NCBI GenBank assembly: GCA_027886185.1
Contig: WOAB01000056.1
Location: forward strand, 3,844,001 to 3,908,000
Source: Rheum nobile
Lineage: Eukaryota > Streptophyta > Magnoliopsida > Caryophyllales > Polygonaceae
Reading direction: 5' to 3'
Length of the DNA stretch: 64,000 bases
In this document: positions 41,401-52,303 of the stretch, in pieces
Layout: each line of letters begins with the position of its first letter
Numbering within the stretch: position 1 is the stretch's first letter
Program-made: the position numbers and the translations under genes
The notes under the pieces: generated by a model
Databases searched by the model: none
What the model was told of the DNA's origin: nothing
Seen by the model: only the letters and a program-made list of their open reading frames with translations

Positions 41401-44215
41401 AATTAACAATCAGGCCTTTTCGTCTCAATTCCTATATAAATGCAGGTTTGGGATTTGCCATGAGACACGAACGACTTGCGCTTTTAGTCACCACTATCTA
41501 CTCAGTATATTGTGCTTGGACATATGTGGGATGGCTTGGCTTACTTTTAGGCTTTAATTTATCATTCCTCTCGAGTGATCTACTAATTTTCTTTCTCAAA
41601 AGCAACATGGAAGGAAATATGTCCTCTGAACAAACAGATGGAATGCATAGTCAACAGAGCTTCTTCAATGGTGAGCCATATAACAGTTTCTCTGAAAATG
41701 GTCAGGGGCAGACAGCAGAACGCAGTGCAGGAATTGCTTCAACCAGTGGGGCTGATTCTGAGATTACATCTGAAGATGAAGTTGTCCGGTTGTTAAATTG
41801 CACTGATCATTATTCAGCTCTGGGATTGTCCAAATTTGAACATATAGACGTGTCTGTACTCAAAAGGGAGTACAAGAAAAAGGTACGCGGCCGCCAAGTT
41901 GCCCTATCTTGCAAAGAATAGCTTTCTAGATGCCTGTTGTCTTTTTGGTTTCAATCCCCATTATTTTTGGAGACGGTTGGAACTTTTTTTAAAGGCTGTG
42001 ACATGATTTCCTTTCAGTTGTTCAGTCATGAACTGTCTCCCTGATATTAAAGTATTTGACCTATTTCTTTACTTATTCAATTGTTAGTGCTACTGCTGGT
42101 GCTAGTACTTGTTGACAAGTGAGCTCTGTTCAATCCTTGCAGGCAATGTTGGTCCATCCTGATAAAAATATGGGAAATGAAAAGGCAGCAGAAGCTTTCA
42201 AGAAACTCCAAAATGCATACGAGGTAATTCTTCATGTTGCCTTCTTCCAGACTTCTATCATTATCCTTCTGATTTTGAGGAATGATGGTTCTCCATAGGT
42301 TTTGTTAGACTCTTTGAAGCGGAAGGCATACGATGATGAACTAAGAAGAGAGGAGCTTTTGAATTATTTCCGTCGGTTTCAAAGTATACCTCAACAGGTC
42401 AGATCCATGGTCTTTTTCTTCATTATTTGTACACATATGGGATTTGATTAGGCTCCTTCGCACTAGAATGTTACCAAAAGAGTAGGAGGGGCAGTGGCTT
42501 ACCAACTGATTTTGCTATGGTGAAAGTATGCCGTGCCTGAGTTGATCTTGTAATTTCATATCTAAATATAAAAACCTTGTTGACCCACTTCGGCAGAGGT
42601 CAAGCCAGCTGACATTGTTAAACTAATGAACCTTGTCTTGTTGCATCACATAGCTCAAAATGAGAGGCGAGTGAAAGTGAAGTATAGACCTGAAATTGCC
42701 AAAGTTCACACATCAGTAGTGTTTTAGCTTAGCTTTGGTTGTGTACAGGTTGATAATACTATTGTCCTTCTAAAAAAAATTGATAGATTTTTTTGTTCAT
42801 TGAGATTAAAATGGGAAGTTGTTGATTCTGATTGTTGCCAAGGTTTCATAATTGCTTGCTTGAGTATTAATGATATGGAAGCAAGCTGAACTTATGAATG
42901 GGTTGCAAGTTTGTAACTATGAAAAGGGAAAGAAGGATAAACAATGTGGTTCGATGATTTTTTTTGGCTCCAAAATGTTAAAAACTGCCGCATTGAAATT
43001 TTTGTCTTGCCTTTTTCAGAGCTACTGGGCGTGTATAGGGTTTTAGTACTTCACATATTATTGCTTATTACTTGTTATACAATCTACCTATCGCATATTG
43101 CACCACCATGTACTACTTTGTATCTCTCAGGAATGAATGTTGAATTTGTAATGTGCTGACTTTACTGAGCTATAGCCTTGTGCTTTGATTTGCAATTGAC
43201 TCTAGAAGGGGCGCCATGGTTTCTTCCCTAATGGATTTGCACACTCAGAGGCAGACAGTGAGGACCCTCTTGGGGAGGCGAGGCGAATTGCATGCAAGAA
43301 ATGTGGCGGCTTTCATGTCTGGTTTCAGACTAAGAAATCCAAATCTAGAGCAAGATGGTGCCAGGTTGTTCCCTTTTTCTTGAAGTTTGCATGTGGCTAT
43401 CTTTACCTGTTTGCATATAATTATTATTTAGTAATGTAGTTATGATGGTATTTTTGTTGTATTGTTTCTGAAGGACTGTAAGGATTATCACCAAGCTAAA
43501 GATGGGGATGGTTGGGTCGAACAGTCTTCTCAGCCTTTATTTTTTGGACTCTTACAAAAGGTAATGGTGGACAAAGTTTAATACTCTAATAGTTTGATAG
43601 TTACGAATAGCCTTTCCATCGTTCTAAGGATTATTCTTAAGCCATTACGAGATATATTGCAGGGATGTAGCTCACTGAATATGCGTCTGCTCAAGAATTT
43701 CATTTTTCTAATCGATTAAATGTGTCACCCTAGGTTGATGCACCTGCTGCTTACGTTTGCGCTGACAGCAAAGTATATAATGCCACTGAGTGGTACATCT
43801 GTCAGGTATGGCTCTTGGTTTGTGTTAGTATTCACTAAAGTAAATTTGTTTTTGCGCCGTCTTTTGTGTTACATGACATATTTTCGCTCAAGCCTAATGG
43901 TTTGTATTTTGTCCAAAGGGGATGAGATGCCCAGCTAATTCTCACAAGGCAAGCTTCCATGTGAATACCAATGTCACTAAGAATAACCAAGGGAGAGGAG
44001 CTTCGTCTCAGAGAGGAGGCATACCGGGATCCAATATGGAAGAGCAGATGACCGAGGAAGGGTTCTTTGAGTGGATACAGAACGCTGTAAATTCAGGCAT
44101 GTTTGAGAATTTTGATGGCACACCGACAGAACCCTTTAGAAAGAATGGTGGGGCCAACGCTAGCGGAAGCAGCAGCGGTAGTAAGAGAAAGAAAAAGGGG
44201 AAGAAGCAGTGGTAA
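38406..44215 (+). CDS. Membrane J-domain co-chaperone with Jiv90 domain (DNAJC14-like), 716 aa
   Basis: Nine coding exons: 38406-39194, 41045-41174, 41446-41882, 42143-42223, 42299-42397, 43206-43364, 43474-43560, 43734-43805, 43919-44215. All junctions are GT-AG and the sum, 2151 nt, is exactly 717 codons. Residues 1-170 are polar and charged. About 190-400 hold several membrane segments (GNILFFVLMVWLNCFL; FVGFMISLLMCAVSGAVILW; LGLLLGFNLSFLSSDLLIFF). A J domain follows at about 420-500 with an intact HPD (457-459), then a Jiv90-type Cys/Trp-rich domain: CKKCGGFHVWF, RARWCQDCKDYHQAKDGDGW, NATEWYICQGMRCPAN. The tail is Lys-rich. Animal DNAJC14 is an ER membrane co-chaperone that recruits Hsp70. 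By homology this protein probably does so at the plant ER, but the location is inferred. The start is the first ATG after the leader intron. Confidence 0.92.
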
Positions 44216-44737
44216 GTCTTGGATGTCTCCACACATTAACGACATGAAGTAGCAGCGTTTCCGGAAGGTAAAACTCTTGCCAATACGAGGGAGGGAGGCA
44301 TTTTACAGCTGTATAGTCTTATCGTTTCACGACTTGCCTCCCCTATTAACTTTAAGGTAAACTTTCAATGGCTTGGTAAAAAATGGCCATCAGCTGCTAG
44401 CTAGCTAGCATACAGGCAATGGAGATTTTTGTTCATTGTGATCAAGGCTTTGCTCATGACCTACATTACATATATACTATATCTCGGTTATACAGAGATG
44501 AATTCGCGGTGCTAATTAGTAGGTTTAAATTCTAGTTGCTCATCAGTTTGCAATCTGCATTAACGTTGCCTATTCTCTGAATCTCTTACATAGGTTAAGT
44601 CACTCATTGGCCTGTCCAAAAGTAGAGAAGTGAGAGACGAAGTCATCTGTGGCATATTATTGCACAATCTCACAATCTGTAGACTGTAGTACATGTTTAG
44701 TTTGAAGGTTACTAAGGTCATCATGAGCCCAGTCTTG
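44216..44737 (+). other. 3' UTR of the J-protein gene and short spacer
   Basis: No reading frame. A (GCTA)n-like run CTGCTAGCTAGCTAGC lies at about 44393. No clean AATAAA was found, so the transcript end is undefined. Confidence 0.4.
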
Positions 44738-44745
44738 GTTCATCA

Positions 44746-45168
44746 TAGACCTGATCAAAACGGGTTTGGGCCGGGCCGGATCCATTTTCTTGACACGTTT
44801 AAGCGGGGTCGGGTTTGGGCCCGGCCCGTTATTCGGGCCAGAACTCTTAACAGGACCCATCTGTAATTCCGGGCCGGTCGGTTGGTCATTCTCATTTTTT
44901 TTTATCCTCTAAACTAATTATTTAATACTATTAATAAGAAAATGTTAAGTAATTTTAGGTTAGGTTTTTTTATTTTTATATGTATTTATATTAATTAAAA
45001 ATAATATGCGGGTTGGGCTGAGCGACCCGTACGGACCTGAACTTGTAAACGGGCTCGGCCTGTTAACCCGTTCGGGTTGGATCAAACGGCCCGTTCGGAC
45101 TAGAATCCTTGTCCAAGCTCGTATTATTTGTCGGGCTGGACGGGCTAATCCGCGTTTGCTCAGGCCTA
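44746..45168. mobile_element. hAT-type MITE, 423 bp, with perfect 8-bp target duplication
   Basis: Left end TAGACCTGATCAAAACGGG; right end inverted TAGGCCTGAGCAAACGCGG. GTTCATCA occurs at 44738-44745 and 45169-45176, an exact 8-bp duplication as made by hAT transposases. The interior has GC-rich GGGCCGGGCC-type arms around an AT-rich middle. No transposase is encoded. Confidence 0.9.
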
Positions 45169-45176
45169 GTTCATCA

Positions 45177-45922
45177 GTAATAGGGGCAGCTCAAATTAAT
45201 TCACTAATCTAAAATGTACGAAATTTATAGCCTTAAATCGATCATATTTGACCTAAGACTACTCGATCCTAATCCAAGACAAGCCAAAACTGGAAGCACA
45301 TGGAACCCCGAACAAGTGCACAAGCACATACATAAGAGCAAGCATATGTGCACGCTTTTCGGGTTCGGGGATTTAACCGTATAGGCACGAATATATGCAC
45401 GTGTGCATAGGCGTGATAATATGCGCATAGATGAATATAAACAACTGAACAAGCATATGCGCGTGTATGCTCATATGCATGCCTAAATATAGGCACACAT
45501 GTATAAGCTCATGTGTGCATACAGCGTACCTTAATCCAAGGGATGAGAGAAGTTGCAAGTAGGATGAAAATTGTTATGGTGTCATGGTTAGAAAGCTATT
45601 TGTATATATAGGAAGAGCATTATATAAGAACAAAAATATAAGAGAGAACTGAGAAAAAAGGTGGATCGTTGATTTCGTGACGATCAGACGGCTCGGATAT
45701 GCGCGCGTTGAGAGACAATTTTTATCTACAGAAGCTATTCGCGGTTCAACACACGCGCTCGCCTCCCTCCCCGATCAAAATTGGTTTAGAATTGGAACCA
45801 CCATTTTCCCTCAGTTTTCGACTGTTTTCCATCTCGCTCTCGAATCGTCTCCATTTCGCTCTCCAATCTACTCTAATTTCGTCGTTTCACCGCGCCTTTT
45901 CGAAAACAACCACTTCTCTACA
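45177..45922. other. Spacer with GCATATG-rich inverted repeats
   Basis: 45300-45530 is dense in self-complementary hexamers (CATATG, ATGCAT, GTGCAC, TGCGCA), for example AAGCATATGTGCACGC and AAGCATATGCGCGTG. It could fold back on itself. No gene was recognised. 45530-45900 reads like the leader of a gene on the plus strand. Confidence 0.4.
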
Positions 45923-45985
45923 ATGTCTACTGATTCCGGCCGACAAGGAGTTGAAGCTTTGGTCACCGGAAAACCGAGTATGTAA
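45923..45985 (+). other. Orphan exon-like ORF, unrecognised
   Basis: After a pyrimidine-rich leader, the ATG at 45923 opens MSTDSGRQGVEALVTGKPSM before a stop. GTATGT, a good donor, overlaps the end (CCGA|GTATGT at 45977), so this looks like the first coding exon of a gene. No convincing downstream exon follows; within 400 bp the sequence becomes a minisatellite. It may be a gene broken by the repeat, or a chance frame. Confidence 0.3.
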
Positions 45986-46366
45986 CCCTAACTTACTCGA
46001 TTTCCACTTTTCTGTAGTTTTCAGCGTCTTGTCATGCTAAATCAGTACGAATGGCAACGTGGAGTACAATCCTGTTAAGCAACCACAACCGCTTGGTCGA
46101 ACATGTGAAGAATGTCATTTCATCTCTTCCAAAAGAGATGATCTTTAAAAGAAAGAACTTTGATGTTTAGCTCATGTGTTTTGTAGTGTTGTAGTATGAC
46201 AGTTTGTTACTTTAGGTTGATGTAGTTGAAACAATTTGATCTTTTATAGTTTGATGTAATTTAGGTTGATGCAGTTGACTATTGTTTGTGGTGTTGGCAC
46301 ATTACAGTTCATGGTGTTTATCACAATCGTTCAGTTTGTTTCAATCAAAATTAGCCTTGGCAAACT

Positions 46367-46850
46367 GTTAGTGTTGTTGAGTATGAATGTTTATGGTTAT
46401 GATCATGAAAGTTCATGGTGTTGAGCATGATAGTTCATGGTCGTGAGCATGAATATTCATTGTAATTAGCAAGGAAGTTCATGGTCTTGAGCATGAATGT
46501 TCATGGTCGTGATCCTGAATGCTCATGGTTAGGAGGGTTAATCAAGTTAGTGCTCTTGAGTATGAATGTTCATGGTTATGATCTTGAATGTTCATGGTTG
46601 TGATCATGAAAGGTTATGGTGTCGAGCATGATAGTTCATGGTCGTGAGCATGAATGTTCATTGTAATTAGCAAGGAAGTTCATGGTCTTGAGCATGAATG
46701 TTCATGGTCGTGATCTTGATAGGAGGGTTAACTAAGTTAGTGTTCTTGAGTATGAAGGTTTATGGTAATGAGCATGAAAGTTCATGATAATGAACATGAA
46801 AGTTCATGGTGGTCGTTATCCCGAATGTTCATGGTCATGAGCTTGAACAT
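46367..46850 (+). repeat. Minisatellite of GTTCATGGTCGTGAGCATGA-type units with higher-order structure
   Basis: Degenerate units of 18-24 bp (AAGTTCATGGTCGTGAGCAT, AATGTTCATGGTTATGATC and similar) fill the stretch. A larger period of about 180-190 bp is marked by GTTAGTG(T/C)T at 46367, 46546 and 46736. The second and third periods also share GGAGGGTTAA just before the marker. Confidence 0.85.
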
Positions 46851-47304
46851 TACTTCATGTTCAAAAACACGTTAGTTCATGTACCGATTTCTCGATAAAT
46901 TGAATGAAGGCAATCACTTCATATTTGGAGCAGGTATGAAAACAATGTGGGTTCTTTATTTTTTAGTCAAAGGCCTAATTTCAATTCATGTCACACATTT
47001 GTAATTTGCACACAGTCATCACCTTCATCCTGCATTCCTGCCTCACTATTTCTCACAAATGACGTCGCCCAAGAATGGCGGCCGGTTGCCACTGCGTTCA
47101 GCACCAGAAGCAACCAATGGACAGAACGGAACGATTTCCAGCGAATTCGGGCGATTGCTCGCCAGGGGTGAGACTTCCAGCGAGAAATTCAGTGTTTTCT
47201 CCCTTCTCTTTCGAGGACAGAACGGATTGGGCGACAAGTCTGGGGCTCTCGGTGATGGCATGAACCAGGCGGTTTACAAGAGGCATCGGACTACTGCAAC
47301 GAGG
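46851..47304. other. No gene recognised
   Basis: A spacer followed by GC-richer DNA from 47050. The open frames on both strands here (for example 47059-47538 on plus) have no recognisable motif and overlap the J-domain pseudogene fragment. Confidence 0.45.
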
Positions 47305-47467
47305 CGGCTTCGGAGCCGGAGAGAAGAATTTGAGAGCGGTAGGAGTCGTATCACTCACGCTCCCTGGAGTCGGAGAGGACCTCGTATGCGTGGACGAGCT
47401 CCTAGAAAGTTGCGGTGGCTTCGGCGGAGAAGGTGCCGGACTGGACGAGTATACCGTGGTGGCGCTG
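47305..47467 (-). pseudogene. DNAJC21/JJJ1-like J-domain fragment
   Basis: The minus strand from 47467 reads QRHHG...LVQSG, FSAEATATF, stop, ELVHAYEVLSDSRERE, stop, YDSYRSQIL in one continuous frame. This matches helices II-IV of the J domain of plant DNAJC21/JJJ1-type ribosome-biogenesis co-chaperones, where the HPD would be at the HHG position. Two in-frame stops (TAG and TGA) and the lost HPD show it is dead. No exon for the rest of the protein is visible nearby, so it is a fragment, perhaps from gene capture or retroposition. It is not derived from the DNAJC14-like gene 3 kb away, which has a different J domain. Confidence 0.7.
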
Positions 47468-48050
47468 ATCACTCTTCCTCCTGGATGCAGGTTTGTGGGA
47501 GGTCGATGACCTCACATGAACGCTTTTTTTTTTTTTAATTTACACGCGCGTTAGTAGCTGCTATGATGAATGATGACAATAATGTCAATAAACAATGCTC
47601 AGGCAACTTTCAACAAAGAGTCCTAGCTTTATGTTATGGTCAGTTATAGTTTAGCATGTCTATATTCAAGGTACCTCACAGCAGAACAAAATGTCAAAAA
47701 TACACAAACAGAAAATAGAGAGGCATTTCAGAAGAAAGCTCAAAGTTCATAAGCATACAATCAGCCTAAAATGGCTGCTGTTTTACATCCTACTACAGTG
47801 CTACTGTTGCATTTGCCAAGACCTCAACAGAAACCTGAACTAAAAGAGTGAGGAAGTCACAATCCCAACATCATATTACACCAATACACCCAACTTATGA
47901 TTCCACACTTGAACCATAAGATGCTACTTCCCCTTTTTCTACAGAGAGGAAGCCATCAAAGAAAGAGCTAAAAGAGATAGGATTTGGCTTTCACCTATAC
48001 TTCAATCGGTCAGCCTAGGGCTAACCTTTGCTGTCTACGAGCCCTACTGA

Positions 48051-50369
48051 TTATCGTTTGGATGGTCTCTCGTCATCATTGTCGTCCCCGCTATCATCTC
48101 CTGACTCGTCTTTGTCTGATCGCTTGCGCTTTGGTGGGGCTTCAGCGCTTCCAGGGAGATCCTCGTCTTCATCCTCCTCGTCCTCCTCAAATCCCTCATC
48201 GTCTCCATTCTCCTGTGGCTCAAAGTCGCTTTGATCCTCCTCTTCTTCAGGCGGTGCAATGGGACGAACTAGATACTCGGTTCCCACATCCTAAGAGCAG
48301 AGAATTGTTAGCCAGGAGTTGATTAGCGTCATAATAGCAAGCTTTGATTATAAATGGAATGGATTATAGCTTAAGAAACCCTTGAAGTGATAACTTTAAT
48401 GCTTTACCAGCATTTTGCATTGCATACAAGGTATATACATACATGCAAATTACTACAATACTCGGCTTTCTTTATATGCAGCCTAGTTGAGTAGATCCCA
48501 ATAACATGAAATTTATGATCAAATAGTTAAGAAACAAATCATTACTATTTTAGCTTGAAAAGATAACATGCATAGTTGTATACTCCAGCCTCCAAACTGT
48601 CTTTACAGATAAATGACATGCAACGATTAGTAGGTAAAAGTCCATCAATTCATTTGAGGCTTTTGAGCAGTGAATAACTTTAGAAGGAACATTATGAATG
48701 ATAGGCTTGTGTAACATTCAGCTTTGTTCTTTAAACTTTCCATGGAGATCTATTTTTAATATTCCACCTCTTACAAGGATGTATATGTTCAATCAATTAT
48801 CAAACTCAATTAAGAAACAGAAGTACAAAAAACTAAGTTTATAGGGCCACAACACAAGAGCACATAATGTGGAAAAAATGGAAACCCTATACACTTAAAT
48901 TAACCAATTATGCAATAGTCCAAGTAAAAAGACACCAGGAACTCGTGTGAAACCTCAAATATAACAATTTATCATGCAAATGGTAGGAATTGAGCAACAA
49001 ACCAGAAAACCTTTTTATATTGCCTTCTAGAATAATATCTTAATCAGCTAAAACAGGTTAAGCGTTAAGATATAGCACCATGGAAATACAAAACAAATAT
49101 AGTAGTCATACAAATTAAGAGGAGATTATGGAGATTTGCAAGTAGTTTCTATTAGTTGACCCAAAAGTAGGAACAATGTTGTTCTAGAACTATCAAATAT
49201 GAAAATGAAAAAAACATGATGCTCAAAGAATCAACATCATAAACTCAGATTCTCAAGCAGCCAACCATAACATAAACTTTTTGGAACTGTTGATATCAAC
49301 GTAACATGGATATCAAAGAAGGAAGTACATTTTTTTGTTTGAAAAAGAAGGAAGTACATTTAAAATCAAGTGAAAAAATAAATTGTGCATTTTCTGAATA
49401 CAGAGCAGTCTTTAAAAGTACCGAACTAACCCTACAAGGCAAAAACTAGAATTTCAAAGGTAAATCTAGAATTTGCCTCTAATAAGCTAATCCCACAAGA
49501 TCCAATTACAAACACTAAATCCATCACCTCATCAAAATAATCATCATTAAAAAAAAGTCCTTCAAAAAATGGGAGAAAAGTTTGCTTCAGATGAGAAAAA
49601 TACAGGAAAAAAGATTGATAGATCTGACAGTTTATCCTGACAAAGGACAAAAGGACCCTCGGTCGCAACTTGAAGGGATCAATATCAGAACTCAAAAAAC
49701 ATTAAACATCTTTGAGAAATTAGAAACTCTTTTGACTGGTTCAAAACCATTGATAATATATCAGCCAAAATAACTTAGATCTGTAGATCCGGAAGGAATA
49801 CTCAGAACTGTGAACCTTCTGAACTAAAAACACAGAAAAACAGAAAGGAATAAGAAAAAACGACAAATCACCTGGAAAAGCGAAGCAAACAAGACGAATA
49901 TATAGCTATGTTTAAACACCAAAATCAACAACTAACTACAGAGTAAATCAAAATTAAAAGCTAGTTTTAAGATTATAACCTCCTGTTCATCTCCGTCGCC
50001 TTCCTCCTCGTCATCCTCATCGTCGTCGTCGTCGTCATCATCGTCGTCGTCGTCGTCTCCCTCGTCATCGTCGTCGACCTCCTCATCATCGTCATCATCG
50101 ATGATATGAACCGGAGGACCGCCAGAGGACTGAAGAACCTCCTGTTCATCCTCTTCTTCCTCCTCCTCCCCTTCATCATCCTCGTCGTTGTCATCATCGC
50201 TGCCGTTTTCGTTGTCGTCGTCTTCGCTATCTTGCTCTTCCTCCACATCACCTTCCTCCTCGATTACACTCTCGTCGTTGACATCCTCCTTCTCAGGCTT
50301 CTTTCCGTTCACCTGCAAAACCTCCTTCTTCACCTCCTCAATTTTTGTCTCTTCCTCCATAACCTTCAT
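48051..50369 (-). CDS. Highly acidic, probably nuclear protein (about 209 aa)
   Basis: Two exons: 50369-49980 and 48290-48051, joined by a 1.69-kb GT-AG intron in frame (DEQE | DVGTEYLV). The start chosen is MKVMEEE at 50369; MEEET at 50360 and an upstream ATG at 50411 are alternatives. The protein begins ETKIEEVKKEVLQVNGKK and is then dominated by Asp/Glu, including a run of 14 Asp codons near 50010-50055. A short hydrophobic island (SSGGPPVHII) interrupts the acidic part. Exon 2 has the conserved GTEYLVRPIAPPEEEEDQSD and ends APPKRKRSDKDE...ERPSKR, with nuclear-signal-like basic clusters. Similar plant proteins are known to me only as acidic, uncharacterised proteins; histone or nucleosome binding is a guess from composition. 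Confidence 0.8.
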
Positions 50370-50411
50370 CTTAGCTGTCACGTTGTTGGAAAAATTGAAC
50401 GAAAAAATCAA

Positions 50412-50720
50412 AGACTTCTGAAACTAAGATCGGAAAACCAGTCGGAAAATTGAGGAAAAACGAAGACAAGTAGAGGCCAGAGAGCAAAGCAGCTTCGTCC
50501 TCCCGCCAGTACCTTGATCAGACGTGATCTCAGCCGTTGATACGGAAGCCCGAGAGGATTGATGACGTGTCAGAAGATCGGACGGTTAAGGTTGGAGATA
50601 AGATCGTCGAAGTCTCTGGTTAGCGTAAAGGAAAATCACGCGGCGCACTTAACGTTTCAGAGCGTTGGTCACGTGCGTAGCGCGTGAGAGGACCTAGGGT
50701 TAGGGCTTTTATTTAAAATA
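50412..50720 (-). promoter_or_regulatory. Promoter region of the acidic-protein gene
   Basis: TGACGTGTCA at 50563-50572 (bZIP, ABRE/CRE-like) and CACGTG (G-box) at 50670-50675 lie 150-310 bp upstream of the start codon. AGGGTTAGGGC near 50697 resembles a telo-box, common before ribosome-related and growth genes. The function of each site is inferred. Confidence 0.45.
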
Positions 50721-52303
50721 TCTTCAAACTGAAAAAATATATCTAATATCTCTCGAATATTCCTGTTTTCTTTTATTTCCCTCTCTCGAATACTCCAATT
50801 CGTCTAAGAGACACTAGATAATGGGCCACCATGGGCTTCATTGGATGACAGGGTTTCGGGCCTTGAAGCCCAATATCATTCGTATTATGGGCTCGAGCTT
50901 GTGGCTCTTTTTCCACTGGGTTTCCCAGTTTTATTCATTTTTAGGAAAAAATCTCAAAAATAATTTCAATTTTCACAAAAAAACTAAAAACAATCCCCAA
51001 TTTCAAATCAATAAAAAATAATCTTATAACTATATACTAAATGATAATATGGGTGATTTTTTCAGTTAATATTCCGACTTATTCGATGACATGTATTCGA
51101 GATCTCTTCATAGTTGAACGCAATAGCCGATAAGTGACTGTCTTTTTTAATATCACATAATTCACGTCATTTAATCAGTCTGCTAATGATAATTTCCGTT
51201 GATTTTCCCCAATTTTTATAGCAAATATTGACACATCAAAGCATAAAATGAGTTACAATTTGTGTTATTTCAGGTCAATTAATTGAGTACATTGGTTGGG
51301 ATTGTTCTTTAATGAAAAAAGGTTCCTTGTTTGATCTAAATCATGTAATATAGCATCCAAACTCGATACAAGTCTGCATCCCTTTTATCTGAAGTGTAAC
51401 AATAGACAAAGAACAAGCACAAATATGTAGCCACGTCACTCTGTTTATATATTCAGTTACCTGTCTAACATGTCTTCATCATACAAATTTCCAACTTGTG
51501 ACAACACAAAATGGGGTTCAAAACATATGAGATGTATTAGCCAGCACAACATGCCAGCTCAGCAGCTCCCTCAAGACAGTCACCGGGTATAAATCACAAT
51601 AGATAATTCTGTTGTAACTAACTTGGTAAGAGAGAGAGTTTCTTCTCTCTCTGTAAACTCTACCTGATTTCAATGGAGTTTTCTTGGTTCTAGCTTCTCT
51701 TCTATGAGAGTTTAGACTGTTCTGTAATCAATCTCACAAAACACACACAAAATCTCCGTGGAGTGTCTGTGTTTTGAACCACATCATGCCAACACTCAAC
51801 AATTAAACGAAGAAAACCAAACAATTTGGCTTGCTAAAATTTATTAAGAGCCCTCAAAACATGAAGCAGCACACATTAGGACCCTGTTCGGGGTCGATAA
51901 AAGGGATGGCAACTGGTAAAATAAATTGATTCGATTCTAGGCAACTCTATACAAGATGTTAATGAACCTTTTATTAGCTGCATTGCTCTCTGTTTCTTTC
52001 TATGCAAAATGCTCTAACAGAACGCATCGGCCTCAGGCTGGAGCATTGATAAGGACGAGTGCTGGAAATCAAATCACCCCGGGGCCTTATGTTTGTAAAT
52101 GGCATCTAGCTATATTTAGAGTTGTTTCAACCTACAGCTCTTCCAACTTTTTGTCTCCTGGATGTGGGTAATGAAAACCCGATCCACCATACTACAATAC
52201 CGAGCAAATTGAATGTTAGCAACTCACTTGAGCTCTCTTAATTCCTTAATATATGCACAAGAGGGAGGGAGACAGTCACCTGGGAGACTCGGGATCTGGC
52301 TCA
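50721..52303. other. Intergenic region with repeat remnants
   Basis: No gene. 50937-51220 resembles the foldback element at 55253-55632, sharing TTATTCGATGACATGTATTCGAG-like text in two parts. 51480-51800 looks like an LTR (listed separately). 51800-52303 is probably 3' flank of the gene beginning at 52304. Confidence 0.4.
51480..51800 (+). mobile_element. Possible solo LTR of a Ty1/copia-type element
   Basis: The order is typical of copia LTRs: GGGTATAAATCAC (TATA) near 51577, then TTGTAACTAACTTGG, a CTCTCTGTAAAC pyrimidine stretch, TGGAGTTTTCTTGG, and a CA-ended tail. I could not fix TG/CA ends or a target duplication, so this stays tentative. Confidence 0.35.

Noticed and set aside
47059..47538. 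159-codon plus-strand ORF
   Set aside because: It overlaps the J-domain fragment on the other strand, has no recognisable motif, and ends in a poly-Phe run from a T tract.
49973..50453. Other-frame ORFs across the Asp/Glu tract (poly-Met/Thr and poly-Leu/Ser)
   Set aside because: Low-complexity reading of the GAT/GAC/GAG tract of the acidic-protein exon.
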